In this document: one piece after another, positions 1-5,977 of the stretch
How the letters are laid out: each line of letters begins with the position of its first letter
How positions within the stretch are numbered: the first letter of the stretch is position 1
Source of the DNA: Flavobacteriales bacterium
GTDB taxonomy: Bacteria; Bacteroidota; Bacteroidia; Flavobacteriales; BACL11
DNA: 7,316 nucleotides
Direction: 5' to 3'
NCBI GenBank assembly: GCA_018664745.1
Contig: JABJNS010000114.1
Coordinates: 1 to 7,316, forward strand
Made by a program: the position numbers and the translations under genes
Notes under the pieces: generated by a model
Database searches by the model: none
What the model was told of the DNA's origin: nothing
What the model saw: the letters and a program-made list of their open reading frames with translations, nothing else

Positions 1-178
1 AGTGGATAGAGATGATGAAGGTTATTTGTTGCAAATCTTCACCAAACCATTAACGGACAGACCTACTTTATTCTTTGAAATCATTCAAAGAAAAGGAGCT
101 CAATCATTTGGGAAAGGAAACTTTAAAGCATTGTTTGAATCTATAGAAGCAGAACAAGAAAGAAGAGGAACTTTATAA
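1..178 (+). CDS. hppD: 4-hydroxyphenylpyruvate dioxygenase, C-terminal end (partial)
   Basis: This is the last 58 codons of a gene that enters from the left edge. It reads in frame from base 2 and stops at TAA 176-178. The family converts 4-hydroxyphenylpyruvate to homogentisate in tyrosine catabolism, using non-haem Fe(II) and O2 in the cytoplasm. The fragment holds the hallmark C-terminus: VDRDDEGYLLQIFTKP, then RPTLFFEIIQRKGAQSFG, then GNFKALFESIE. The Glu of FFEIIQR (codon 77-79) corresponds to the third ligand of the family's 2-His-1-Glu iron site, and the final helix caps the active site. The two His ligands lie outside the window. The stop is followed after one base by the peroxiredoxin ATG, so the two are probably co-transcribed. 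The identification rests on motif recognition and is strong despite the short fragment. Confidence 0.93.
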   Translation, partial: VDRDDEGYLLQIFTKPLTDRPTLFFEIIQRKGAQSFGKGNFKALFESIEAEQERRGTL

Positions 179-179
179 T

Positions 180-626
180 ATGTTAAAGATAGGAGATAAA
201 GCCCCAGGAATAAATTCCATTGACCAGAATGGAGAAGCAATTACTTTAGAACAGTTTAAAGGAAAAAAAGTTGTATTGTATTTTTACCCAAAGGATATGA
301 CTCCAGGATGCACCGTTCAATCCTGTAATTTAAGGGATAACTACCAAATGCTTTTAGATAAGGGGTATGTAGTATTAGGTTGCTCGGCTGACAGTCCTGA
401 AAGGCACATTAAGTTTATTGAAAAACACGAATTACCTTTTCCACTTATTTCTGATGAAAGTAAAGAAGTGCTAAATGCTTATGGAGTTTGGGGGCTTAAA
501 AAGTTTATGGGAAAAGAGTACATGGGGATAATACGTACTACTTTTGTGATAGATGAAAATGGAGTAATAGAAGATATTATCACTAAGGTAAAAACGAAAG
601 AGCATACTGCTCAGATTATTAAATAA
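180..626 (+). CDS. bcp: Thioredoxin-dependent thiol peroxidase (Bcp/PrxQ-type peroxiredoxin)
   Basis: A 148-residue cytoplasmic peroxiredoxin, about the usual length for the Bcp/PrxQ family, which reduces H2O2 and organic hydroperoxides with electrons from thioredoxin. The thioredoxin-like fold is evident: the N-terminal GDKAPGI segment, then VVLYFYPKDMTPGCTVQSC. In that segment C44 is the predicted peroxidatic Cys (TPGC motif) and C49 the resolving Cys five residues later, the arrangement of atypical 2-Cys PrxQ enzymes. Arg119 in IIRTTFVID matches the conserved active-site Arg. A third Cys, C68, lies in VVLGCSADS, where other residues are common. The ATG at 180 follows the hppD stop by one base. 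AGAGGAA at 164-170, inside the end of hppD, is a possible weak ribosome-binding site, although this phylum rarely depends on one. Coupling to a dioxygenase gene may reflect shared transcription only; a role in protecting the iron enzyme is speculation. Confidence 0.93.
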   Translation: MLKIGDKAPGINSIDQNGEAITLEQFKGKKVVLYFYPKDMTPGCTVQSCNLRDNYQMLLDKGYVVLGCSADSPERHIKFIEKHELPFPLISDESKEVLNAYGVWGLKKFMGKEYMGIIRTTFVIDENGVIEDIITKVKTKEHTAQIIK

Positions 627-636
627 GCTCCTGTTT

Positions 637-651
637 TGTACGTATTGTACA
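637..651. repeat. Short inverted repeat TGTAC-N5-GTACA, possible operator
   Basis: A perfect 5+5 dyad with a 5-nt spacer lies in the intergenic gap and overlaps the candidate -33 element of the downstream gene. Spacing and symmetry would suit a dimeric repressor, but TTGTAC also occurs elsewhere in this A/T-rich window (for example near 1410 and 5054), so chance is a real alternative. The arms are too short and A/T-rich, and no T-tract follows, so it is not a convincing terminator for bcp. Confidence 0.25.
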
Positions 652-675
652 TTAAGTAATTATATTGTTATTTTG
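645..675 (+). promoter_or_regulatory. Candidate Bacteroidota-type promoter for the secreted protein gene
   Basis: TTG at 645-647 is followed after 20 nt by TTATTTTG at 668-675, close to the Bacteroidota -7 consensus TAnnTTTG with one mismatch in the TA. It lies in the 77-nt gap upstream of the ATG at 704 and would give a leader of roughly 20 nt. The -33 TTG falls inside the TGTAC inverted repeat at 637-651. The match is imperfect, so this is a candidate only. Confidence 0.4.
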
Positions 676-703
676 CGATTATCTAACTCAAAATTTTAAT
701 ATT

Positions 704-1327
704 ATGAAAAGTACAATACTTATTAGCGCCTTTGTTTTATGTTTTCAAACTTTATTTGGACAAATACAAGCAATAACTAGTGGTGGTGTAAAAGTTGTTT
801 TAAATGAAAATGGTTCTTGGAAATATATAGAAGACAATAAAGTAAATGCTGATAATGGGGACTTAGGAATCTGGGAGGTGAAATATTTTGTTGATGATTT
901 TGGAGATCCTACTAACTCAGGTTATATTACAAATTCTGACATGTTAACTGGAATGTTTAGTAATTCAGCAACATCAAATTCAGATTTATCTTTATATTTT
1001 ATTGTCTCAGATTCGGCAAATGTAGCTGTTAAATTATTTGAGTATGGGAGAAGTGAAGTGAAAGCTTATTCTACAGATTATTACACAGTTAAATTGAAGG
1101 ATTCAAATGGAGATATTGTTTCAATGTCTGGTACAATTTATAAAGGAGGTAATAGATTGTATATTGACCCAAGTCACAAGAAGAAGCATGTTAGCAAAAT
1201 GCATCAAATTTTAATGAAAGGAGGTAAGGTAACATTATCTATAAAGGAATCAGATTCTCTTACTAGTTATAAATTTTCTGTTGATTGTACTGGTTATAAA
1301 AATGCGTTCAATAAACTTTTTCAATAA
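704..1327 (+). CDS. Secreted hypothetical protein, Bacteroidota type, function unknown
   Basis: A 207-residue protein I cannot assign to a named family. I place the start at ATG 704, not at the in-frame TTG at 665. From 704 the protein begins with a clean signal peptide: MKST, then a hydrophobic run to about residue 18, with likely cleavage after LFG19 before Gln20. The upstream start would add 13 residues and overlap the candidate promoter. Residues 24-43 (ITSGGVKVVLNENGSWKYIE) resemble a short N-terminal motif common in secreted Bacteroidota proteins, in which a 'key/attribute' strand is followed by NENGSWKY. The rest, about 53-207, is rich in Ser, Asp and aromatic residues and probably beta-sheet, with patches GDPTNSGYITN, GMFSNSATSNSDLSLYF and MHQILMKGGKVTLSI. 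There is no lipobox and no membrane anchor, so periplasmic or extracellular location is inferred. It has no operon partner: its own promoter lies upstream, and it converges on radA with a 3-nt gap. The stop codon sits in the second copy of an 11-bp direct repeat. Confidence 0.8.
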   Translation: MKSTILISAFVLCFQTLFGQIQAITSGGVKVVLNENGSWKYIEDNKVNADNGDLGIWEVKYFVDDFGDPTNSGYITNSDMLTGMFSNSATSNSDLSLYFIVSDSANVAVKLFEYGRSEVKAYSTDYYTVKLKDSNGDIVSMSGTIYKGGNRLYIDPSHKKKHVSKMHQILMKGGKVTLSIKESDSLTSYKFSVDCTGYKNAFNKLFQ

Positions 1328-1330
1328 ACT
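1307..1330. repeat. 11-bp direct repeat, period 13, at the 3' end of the secreted protein gene
   Basis: TTCAATAAACT occurs at 1307-1317 and again at 1320-1330. In the first copy the gene reads Phe-Asn-Lys-Leu. In the second the 13-nt period shifts the frame by one, so the same bases supply CAA TAA and end the gene. This could be a small tandem duplication that set the present C-terminus, or a coincidence in A/T-rich DNA. Confidence 0.6.
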
Positions 1331-2689
1331 CTAAAACAACAACCTAAACACCTCTTCAATTTTCCCATACTGTACAATTTCAATGTTAAAGCCTTTGGCG
1401 TTAAATTTATTGTACTTGGAAATAATGATTTGTTTGTAGCCTAATTTTTCGGCTTCTGCAATTCTGCTTTCAATTCGGTTTACGGCTCGTATTTCTCCAC
1501 TTAATCCTATTTCTCCTGCAAAGCAAGTTAAGGTGTCAAGTGCAACATCTTGGTCAGAGGAAAGGATAGAGCAAACTACTGCCAAATCAATGGCAGTATC
1601 ATCAATTTTTATTCCTCCTGTAATATTCAAAAAGACATCTTTAGCTCCTAATCTAAAACCACATCTTTTTTCCAAAACGGCTAAGAGCATGTTCATTCTT
1701 TTGGTGTCAAAACCTGTTGCCGACCTTTGTGGATTTCCGTAAACTGCCGAACTCACTAAGGATTGTATCTCCACTAAAAGCGGACGAGCACCTTCAATAG
1801 TAGCAGCAATTCCAACTCCACTTGTTGCCTCATCTCTTTCGGATATTAGTATTTCGGAAGGGTTACTCACTTCTCTCAATCCCTCTTGGTTCATTTCATA
1901 AACTCCTAGTTCAGATGCTGAGCCGAATCGGTTTTTTATAGTTCTCAGTATTCTATAAACATAGTTTCTGTCACCTTCAAATTGCAGAACGGTATCTACC
2001 ATGTGTTCTAATATCTTTGGTCCTGCAATTGCACCATCCTTATTAATATGGCCGATTAAGAAAACAGCCGTTCCTGTTTCCTTGGCATACTTTATAAGTT
2101 CGGCTGTACATTCTCGTATCTGAGAAACTGAACCTGGTGAGGATTCTATATGAGCAGTATGTAAAGTTTGTATGGAATCAACTACAAGTATATCGGGTTG
2201 TAATTGTTCTATTTGCTGAAAGATATTTTGAGTTGAGGTTTCTGTTAAAATATAACAGTGTTCAGAGTTTTTGTTGATGCGTTCAGCACGCATTTTTATT
2301 TGCTTTTCACTTTCTTCCCCTGACACATAAAGTATTTTTTTACTTTTTGAACTCAGTGCAAATTGTAATAGTAATGTTGATTTCCCTATTCCAGGATCTC
2401 CTCCTAAAAGGATAAGTGATCCAGGTACAATTCCACCACCTAAAACCCTGTTCAGTTCTTTGTCATTAGTGATAATTCTTTTTTCATTGCTGTAATCAAT
2501 ATCACTAACTAAGGTTGGTTTGTTTATTTTTTCAGATTTAAATCCTCCTTTATTATCACTTTCTTTTGTAAGGACTTCCTCAACAAAGGTATTCCACTCA
2601 TTACATTGTGGGCATTTTCCTAACCATTTTGGGGATTGTGTACCACAGCTTTGGCAAAAAAAAGCAGATTGAATTTTCTTTTTTGCCAT
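1331..2689 (-). CDS. radA: DNA repair protein RadA (Sms), RecA-like branch-migration ATPase
   Basis: A 452-residue protein of normal RadA length. The family drives branch migration and helicase action on recombination intermediates together with RecA. The domain order is complete. A C4 zinc finger has C12-x2-C15 and C26-x2-C29, with the typical GxxSPKWLGKCPxCxxWNT pattern. The RecA-like ATPase follows, with Walker A GGDPGIGKST at 96-105 (Lys103) and Walker B ILVVDS at 167-172. The RadA signature KNRFG is at 252-256. A Lon-protease-like C-terminal domain covers about 275-452. The ATG (2687-2689) shares one base with the stop of the upstream adenylyltransferase gene (TAATG), which suggests translational coupling. 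It is the last gene of the minus-strand run, and its stop lies 3 nt from the stop of the convergent secreted protein gene. I see no hairpin terminator there. Upstream codons contain an 8-T run (2656-2663 on the minus strand), but the frame is intact. Confidence 0.97.
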   Translation of the reverse strand: MAKKKIQSAFFCQSCGTQSPKWLGKCPQCNEWNTFVEEVLTKESDNKGGFKSEKINKPTLVSDIDYSNEKRIITNDKELNRVLGGGIVPGSLILLGGDPGIGKSTLLLQFALSSKSKKILYVSGEESEKQIKMRAERINKNSEHCYILTETSTQNIFQQIEQLQPDILVVDSIQTLHTAHIESSPGSVSQIRECTAELIKYAKETGTAVFLIGHINKDGAIAGPKILEHMVDTVLQFEGDRNYVYRILRTIKNRFGSASELGVYEMNQEGLREVSNPSEILISERDEATSGVGIAATIEGARPLLVEIQSLVSSAVYGNPQRSATGFDTKRMNMLLAVLEKRCGFRLGAKDVFLNITGGIKIDDTAIDLAVVCSILSSDQDVALDTLTCFAGEIGLSGEIRAVNRIESRIAEAEKLGYKQIIISKYNKFNAKGFNIEIVQYGKIEEVFRLLF

Positions 2690-3180
2690 TAAGAGTTTTT
2701 GATTTTATCAATAATATTGGTACTTGAAAATCCATCTACAAAAGGAACAAGTATTACTTTTCCACCATTTTTTTGAACGATTTCATGCCCTACAATAGTC
2801 TTAATTTCATAGTCGCCACCCTTTGCTAAAACATCAGGAACTAAAGTGCTGATTAAGTTAATTGGTGTTTCTTCTGAAAATAACACAACAGCATCAACAA
2901 AACTAAGAGAAGCCAATAAAATTGCTCTAGATTGTTCATTGATTATAGGGCGATCATCTCCTTTTAATTTTTTGATAGAACTATCAGAATTGAGCCCTAT
3001 AATGAACTTACTTCCTAAGTCGGCAGTACGAGCCAAGACTTCAATATGTCCTCTGTGTACTATGTCAAAACAGCCATTGGTAAATACTACTTTTTCTCCT
3101 GAATTTTTCCAAGATTCAACTTGAGTTTTTAATTCTTCAAGGGTAAATATTTTATTCTTTAAAGTATTAAGATGCGACAT
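2689..3180 (-). CDS. rfaE2: D-glycero-beta-D-manno-heptose 1-phosphate adenylyltransferase (RfaE2/HldE C-terminal type)
   Basis: A 163-residue stand-alone nucleotidyltransferase of the cytidylyltransferase-like superfamily. The family activates heptose-1-phosphate with ATP to ADP-heptose for LPS core synthesis. Visible motifs are TNGCFDIVHRGH at 34-45 with the catalytic HxGH (H42-R-G-H45), GLNSD at 62-66 for nucleotide binding, LKGDDRPI at 72-79, KGGDY at 120-124, and a C-terminal SSTNII at 152-157 in place of the superfamily's ISST-like motif. There is no ribokinase-like HldE kinase domain, so heptose-7-phosphate kinase, if present, is encoded elsewhere. The ATG at 3180 overlaps the 3' end of the flippase-like gene by 14 nt and is the only reasonable start before the N-terminal helix. 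The overlap with an envelope-type membrane protein gene fits, but does not prove, a surface-glycan role. Substrate is inferred from the family; related transferases act on glycerol-3-phosphate or other sugar phosphates. Confidence 0.88.
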   Translation of the reverse strand: MSHLNTLKNKIFTLEELKTQVESWKNSGEKVVFTNGCFDIVHRGHIEVLARTADLGSKFIIGLNSDSSIKKLKGDDRPIINEQSRAILLASLSFVDAVVLFSEETPINLISTLVPDVLAKGGDYEIKTIVGHEIVQKNGGKVILVPFVDGFSSTNIIDKIKNS

Positions 3181-4192
3181 TGCTTTTCTTTTTAGATAAA
3201 AATAAAACTAGCAATCCTACTGAACCCATAATAATTGCTACTAAAGTCTGTGCTACATGTACTATAGTTGGGAATAATAAAGCTGGGTTTGTTGGGTCGC
3301 CTCCTTCTCCTAAAAATACCGTTCCTACTCCAAGTACAGAAAGACCTATCATTACAATTGCGTGATAAGACCCTACTCCTCCAGGGGTAGGAATAACCAT
3401 ACCTATTCCTCCTAGTACTAATAGGAACAATCCATCACTAGCAGTTAGGTGAGAAGTTTCATCCATGCAGAAAAAACAAATATAAGTCATTAGGAAATAC
3501 ATAATCCATATACTGAATGTTTGAAACCAAAAAGCTGACTTTCTTTTCATGTTTTTGATGCTTTTAAATCCTTCTTTTAGTCCGTCAATAAAGGATAAAA
3601 CTTTCTCATAAAACTTTGATTTTTTAAGCCATTTCTTAGCAAAGTAAAAGAGAACACCTCCTCCTACTAGGATTCCTAAAAGCATAAATAGTTTATCATT
3701 TCCTGTACTTTCAGTTTGCTGTGCTTGTAGGGTAGTGTAGAATTTAAAAATATCATTAAACTTTAAAACTACCGTTAAAAAGATAAGAGAAATAAGGAAT
3801 ACAAAATCAATTACTCTTTCAATAAGTATAGTGCCGAAAAGCTTGTCTACTGGCACTTTTTCCACTTGATTAAGTGCTGTACATCTTGATATTTCTCCTG
3901 CTCTTGGTATAAACATATTGGTAAAGTATCCTACTGAAACAGCAGATATACTATTGAGTTTTGATGACTTGTATCCTAGTGCATCAATGAGTACTATCCA
4001 TCTTAAACCTCTACTTACATAAGCCCATCCACCAAAAACCATGGATAATAATACCCATTTCCCATCTACTTTTTGTATTTCTTTTACTAACTGAACAGGG
4101 TCTTGATTCTTAAAAAGTAAGTATAGAATTCCGAATGCAAACCCTAAGGAAGCAATGTATTTTACTATTTTTAAAATGGTTTTTTTATTCAC
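3167..4192 (-). CDS. Flippase-like integral membrane protein (LPG synthase TM region / UPF0104 type)
   Basis: A 341-residue polytopic membrane protein, resembling the transmembrane domain of lysylphosphatidylglycerol synthase (PF03706, UPF0104, YbhN-like) without the aminoacyl-transferase domain. By eye there are about eight hydrophobic segments, near 9-27, 46-66, 82-95, 121-143, 168-184, 221-242, 254-292 (two) and 308-332. Family-like motifs are SRGLRW at 60-65, the conserved loop FIPRAGEISR at 94-103, ERVID at 125-129, and PTPGGVGSYH at 268-277. Members are thought to move lipids or lipid-linked precursors across the inner membrane; the substrate here is unknown. The start codon is GTG (4190-4192), not ATG: the preceding in-frame stop is the TAG of panC three codons upstream, and the first internal Met is residue 51, past the first membrane segment. 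It follows panC by 9 nt and overlaps the adenylyltransferase gene by 14 nt, so it lies inside the operon. Confidence 0.9.
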   Translation of the reverse strand: MNKKTILKIVKYIASLGFAFGILYLLFKNQDPVQLVKEIQKVDGKWVLLSMVFGGWAYVSRGLRWIVLIDALGYKSSKLNSISAVSVGYFTNMFIPRAGEISRCTALNQVEKVPVDKLFGTILIERVIDFVFLISLIFLTVVLKFNDIFKFYTTLQAQQTESTGNDKLFMLLGILVGGGVLFYFAKKWLKKSKFYEKVLSFIDGLKEGFKSIKNMKRKSAFWFQTFSIWIMYFLMTYICFFCMDETSHLTASDGLFLLVLGGIGMVIPTPGGVGSYHAIVMIGLSVLGVGTVFLGEGGDPTNPALLFPTIVHVAQTLVAIIMGSVGLLVLFLSKKKSNVAS

Positions 4193-4201
4193 TTTGTAAA
4201 A

Positions 4202-5038
4202 CTATAAAATTATATTATCAATTAATCGTACTCCTTCAATATATGCAGCTATGCAGATAGCATTTTGGTTTTTTGCTTCCCATTTAGTTATAGGAAGTAA
4301 GGTGTTTAAGGAAACAAAATCTATATATTCTAACTTAAAATGCGTGTTATTTTTGAATTGCTCCTGAATATATTTTTCTAAGGTAGGGATTGCTAACTCT
4401 TGGTTGTTTTTGCAATATTTTAAGCATTTATATACTAAGGTTGCCTCTTGTTTTGCTGAGGTTGAAAGTAATTCATTCCTTGAACTTTTTGCCAAACCAC
4501 TTTCTTCTCTTATGGTTGGTATGCCAATAATTTGAATGTCAGATTCCATTTGTTTTGCTAACGCTTTTACGATTTGTAATTGTTGTAAATCTTTTTGTCC
4601 GAAAAATGCTTTTGTGGGATTAATAATGTTGAAGAATTTTTCAACTATAGTAGCCATTCCATTAAAATGTCCGGGCCTAAATTCACCTTCCATTCCTATT
4701 GTTAATGTTCCAAAATCAAATTCTTTTGCCTTTTCGCCATTTTTGTATAAATCAGCAATAGTTGGCGTGTATACAATGTCACAAGCTAATTGTTCTAGTT
4801 TTTCTAAGTCAGCTTTTAGGGTGTTAGGATAGTTGTCTAAATCACTAGCATTATTAAACTGAGTAGGATTTACAAAAATACTGCAAATAGTTATGTCGCA
4901 TTGTTTTTTTGATTGTTCTACTATGGATAAATGTCCTTCATGTAAAGCTCCCATTGTTGGCACAAATCCAACCTTTTCTTCCTTTGTAAAAGAGAGTAAG
5001 AATTTTTGTAATTCTTTTTTTGTTTTAAAAATATGCAT
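4202..5038 (-). CDS. panC: Pantothenate synthetase (pantoate-beta-alanine ligase)
   Basis: A 278-residue cytoplasmic enzyme of normal length that joins D-pantoate and beta-alanine using ATP (to AMP and PPi), the last step of pantothenate (vitamin B5, CoA precursor) synthesis. Motifs in order are FVPTMGALHEGH at 25-36 with the HxGH ATP site (H33, H36), IFVNPTQF at 54-61, GEFRPGHFNGMATIV at 118-132, FFGQKDLQQLQI at 145-156 and the KMSKS-like SGLAKSSRN at 180-188. Residue 184 is Lys where Met or Leu is usual in the families I recall. It is the first gene of the minus-strand run, divergent from the GT5-like gene with a 99-nt gap. panD, often near panC in relatives, is not in this window. A good -7 box for this strand lies 32-39 nt upstream of the ATG. 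Confidence 0.97.
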   Translation of the reverse strand: MHIFKTKKELQKFLLSFTKEEKVGFVPTMGALHEGHLSIVEQSKKQCDITICSIFVNPTQFNNASDLDNYPNTLKADLEKLEQLACDIVYTPTIADLYKNGEKAKEFDFGTLTIGMEGEFRPGHFNGMATIVEKFFNIINPTKAFFGQKDLQQLQIVKALAKQMESDIQIIGIPTIREESGLAKSSRNELLSTSAKQEATLVYKCLKYCKNNQELAIPTLEKYIQEQFKNNTHFKLEYIDFVSLNTLLPITKWEAKNQNAICIAAYIEGVRLIDNIIL

Positions 5039-5069
5039 CTATCAGTAGTAAAATTGTACTTAATGGCGA

Positions 5070-5077
5070 CAAAACTA
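5070..5077 (-). promoter_or_regulatory. Candidate -7 element for the panC operon
   Basis: On the minus strand these bases read TAGTTTTG, an exact match to the Bacteroidota -7 consensus TAnnTTTG, about 32 nt before the panC ATG. No TTG appears at the expected -33 distance (about 17-23 nt further upstream), so only half of the promoter is supported. It fits a short leader for the whole panC-to-radA run. Confidence 0.45.
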
Positions 5078-5087
5078 AGAGAAAAGC

Positions 5088-5119
5088 TTTGATGTTTAGC
5101 TTTTTTTTCTATATTTTTG
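5088..5119 (+). promoter_or_regulatory. Bacteroidota-type promoter for the GT5-like gene run
   Basis: TTTG at 5088-5091 is followed after 20 nt by TATTTTTG at 5112-5119, an exact match to both parts of the Bacteroidota consensus (TTTG, about 20 nt, TAnnTTTG). It would start transcription roughly 10 nt before the ATG at 5138, giving a short leader and driving the GT5-like gene, the DUF4270 gene and probably glmS. The spacer contains an 8-T run at 5101-5108. The element also argues against the TTG at 5117 as a start codon, because that TTG is part of the -7 box. Confidence 0.65.
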
Positions 5120-5137
5120 CAGACTAAAATTTTATTA

Positions 5138-5974
5138 ATGGGAAAGAAGAGAGTATTGTATGTTTCACAGGAGATAGTTCCATACACTGGGGAAACTACT
5201 ATGGGTGAAGTAGCTAGTTTACTGCCTCAAAAAACACAAGAAAGCGGAAAAGACATTAGAATGTTTTTGCCAAAATTTGGTACTATAAATGAGAGAAGAC
5301 ATCAGCTACATGAAGTAATTCGCCTTTCAGGAATGAACTTGATTATTGATGATTTTGATCATCAGCTTATTATAAAAGTAGCTTCTATTCAGAAGTTAAG
5401 AATGCAAGTTTATTTTATTGATAATGATGAGTACTTCCCAAGAAAACAAATGTTTGAAAATGAGGATGGAAGTTTTATGACTAATAATGACGAGCGTATG
5501 ATTTTCTATTGTAAGGGAGTTATTGAAACGGTTCGTAAATTAGGATGGAAGCCTGATGTTATCCATTGTCAAGGTTGGTTTACTTCTTTAGTACCATTGT
5601 ATATTAAAAAATTATATGCTGGGGATCCTTTATTTGAGGATGTAAAAGTAATTTATTCTGTTTTTGATAATACTTTTGATGGGGTGTTGAGTGATACTTT
5701 ACCTGAAAAATTATTATTTGAAGATTTAGAAGCTAAAGATGTTGATATGCTGAAAAAGCCAAATATCAACAATTTACATAAGCATGCAATTGATTATGCT
5801 GATGCAGTAGTTCAAGCAAGTGCTGAAATGGAAAAAGAGGTGTTAGATTATATTAAATCTTCAGAAAAGCCGTTCATGGAATATCCTGGGGCAGAAGATT
5901 ATATTGATGCTTACCAAGAATTTTATGAGCAATTTATTGAAGAAGAGGAAGAGGTAGCATTAACAGAAAAATAA
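5138..5974 (+). CDS. Stand-alone GT5 (starch/glycogen synthase N-terminal) domain protein, probably non-canonical
   Basis: A 278-residue protein resembling only the N-terminal Rossmann half of GlgA-type synthases (PF08323); such proteins are usually annotated glycogen/starch synthase in Bacteroidota. The N-terminal strand VLYVSQEIVPYTGE (6-19) matches the VxSExxP start of GT5, and the DIRMFLPKFGTINERR (39-54) and PDVIHCQGW (139-147) regions follow in the right order. Canonical GlgA is about 480 residues with a second nucleotide-binding domain, which is absent here. The KTGG substrate-binding motif is replaced by GETT (18-21), and the usual DWH is Gly-Trp-Phe (146-148). A highly acidic tail ends the protein (EEEEE at 268-272). 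ATG 5138 is preferred to the in-frame TTG at 5117, which lies in the promoter. The gene is 3 nt from the DUF4270 gene. Glucosyltransferase activity is doubtful; a binding or regulatory role is possible but unproven. Confidence 0.85.
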   Translation: MGKKRVLYVSQEIVPYTGETTMGEVASLLPQKTQESGKDIRMFLPKFGTINERRHQLHEVIRLSGMNLIIDDFDHQLIIKVASIQKLRMQVYFIDNDEYFPRKQMFENEDGSFMTNNDERMIFYCKGVIETVRKLGWKPDVIHCQGWFTSLVPLYIKKLYAGDPLFEDVKVIYSVFDNTFDGVLSDTLPEKLLFEDLEAKDVDMLKKPNINNLHKHAIDYADAVVQASAEMEKEVLDYIKSSEKPFMEYPGAEDYIDAYQEFYEQFIEEEEEVALTEK

Positions 5975-5977
5975 CAC

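Noticed and set aside
665..703. Upstream in-frame TTG start for the secreted protein gene
   Set aside because: It would add 13 residues before a clean signal peptide and would overlap the candidate -7 box at 668-675.
1331..1400. Possible bidirectional terminator between the convergent secreted protein gene and radA
   Set aside because: The two stops are only 3 nt apart and I find no stable GC-containing hairpin with a T-tract on either strand.
1533..1742. Plus-strand open frame opposite radA
   Set aside because: It lies wholly within the antisense of a conserved radA region and shows no family motif or promoter.
2846..3124. Plus-strand open frame opposite the adenylyltransferase gene
   Set aside because: Antisense shadow of a conserved gene, with no recognisable protein features.
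4536..4832. Plus-strand open frame opposite panC
   Set aside because: Antisense shadow; its Cys- and Ser-rich composition reflects panC codons read backwards.
5082..5108. Hairpin-like AAAAGCT...AGCTTTT followed by a T-run, resembling a rho-independent terminator
   Set aside because: The stem is nearly all A/T, no plus-strand gene ends before it, and it overlaps the -33 and spacer of the plus-strand promoter.
5117..5137. In-frame TTG start for the GT5-like gene
   Set aside because: The TTG is part of an exact -7 promoter element, and homologous N-termini begin near the VLYVS strand just after the ATG at 5138.
4921..5187. Minus-strand open frame spanning the panC start and the divergent promoter region
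   Set aside because: It overlaps the starts of two well-supported genes and their promoters, and its product is low-complexity with no motif.
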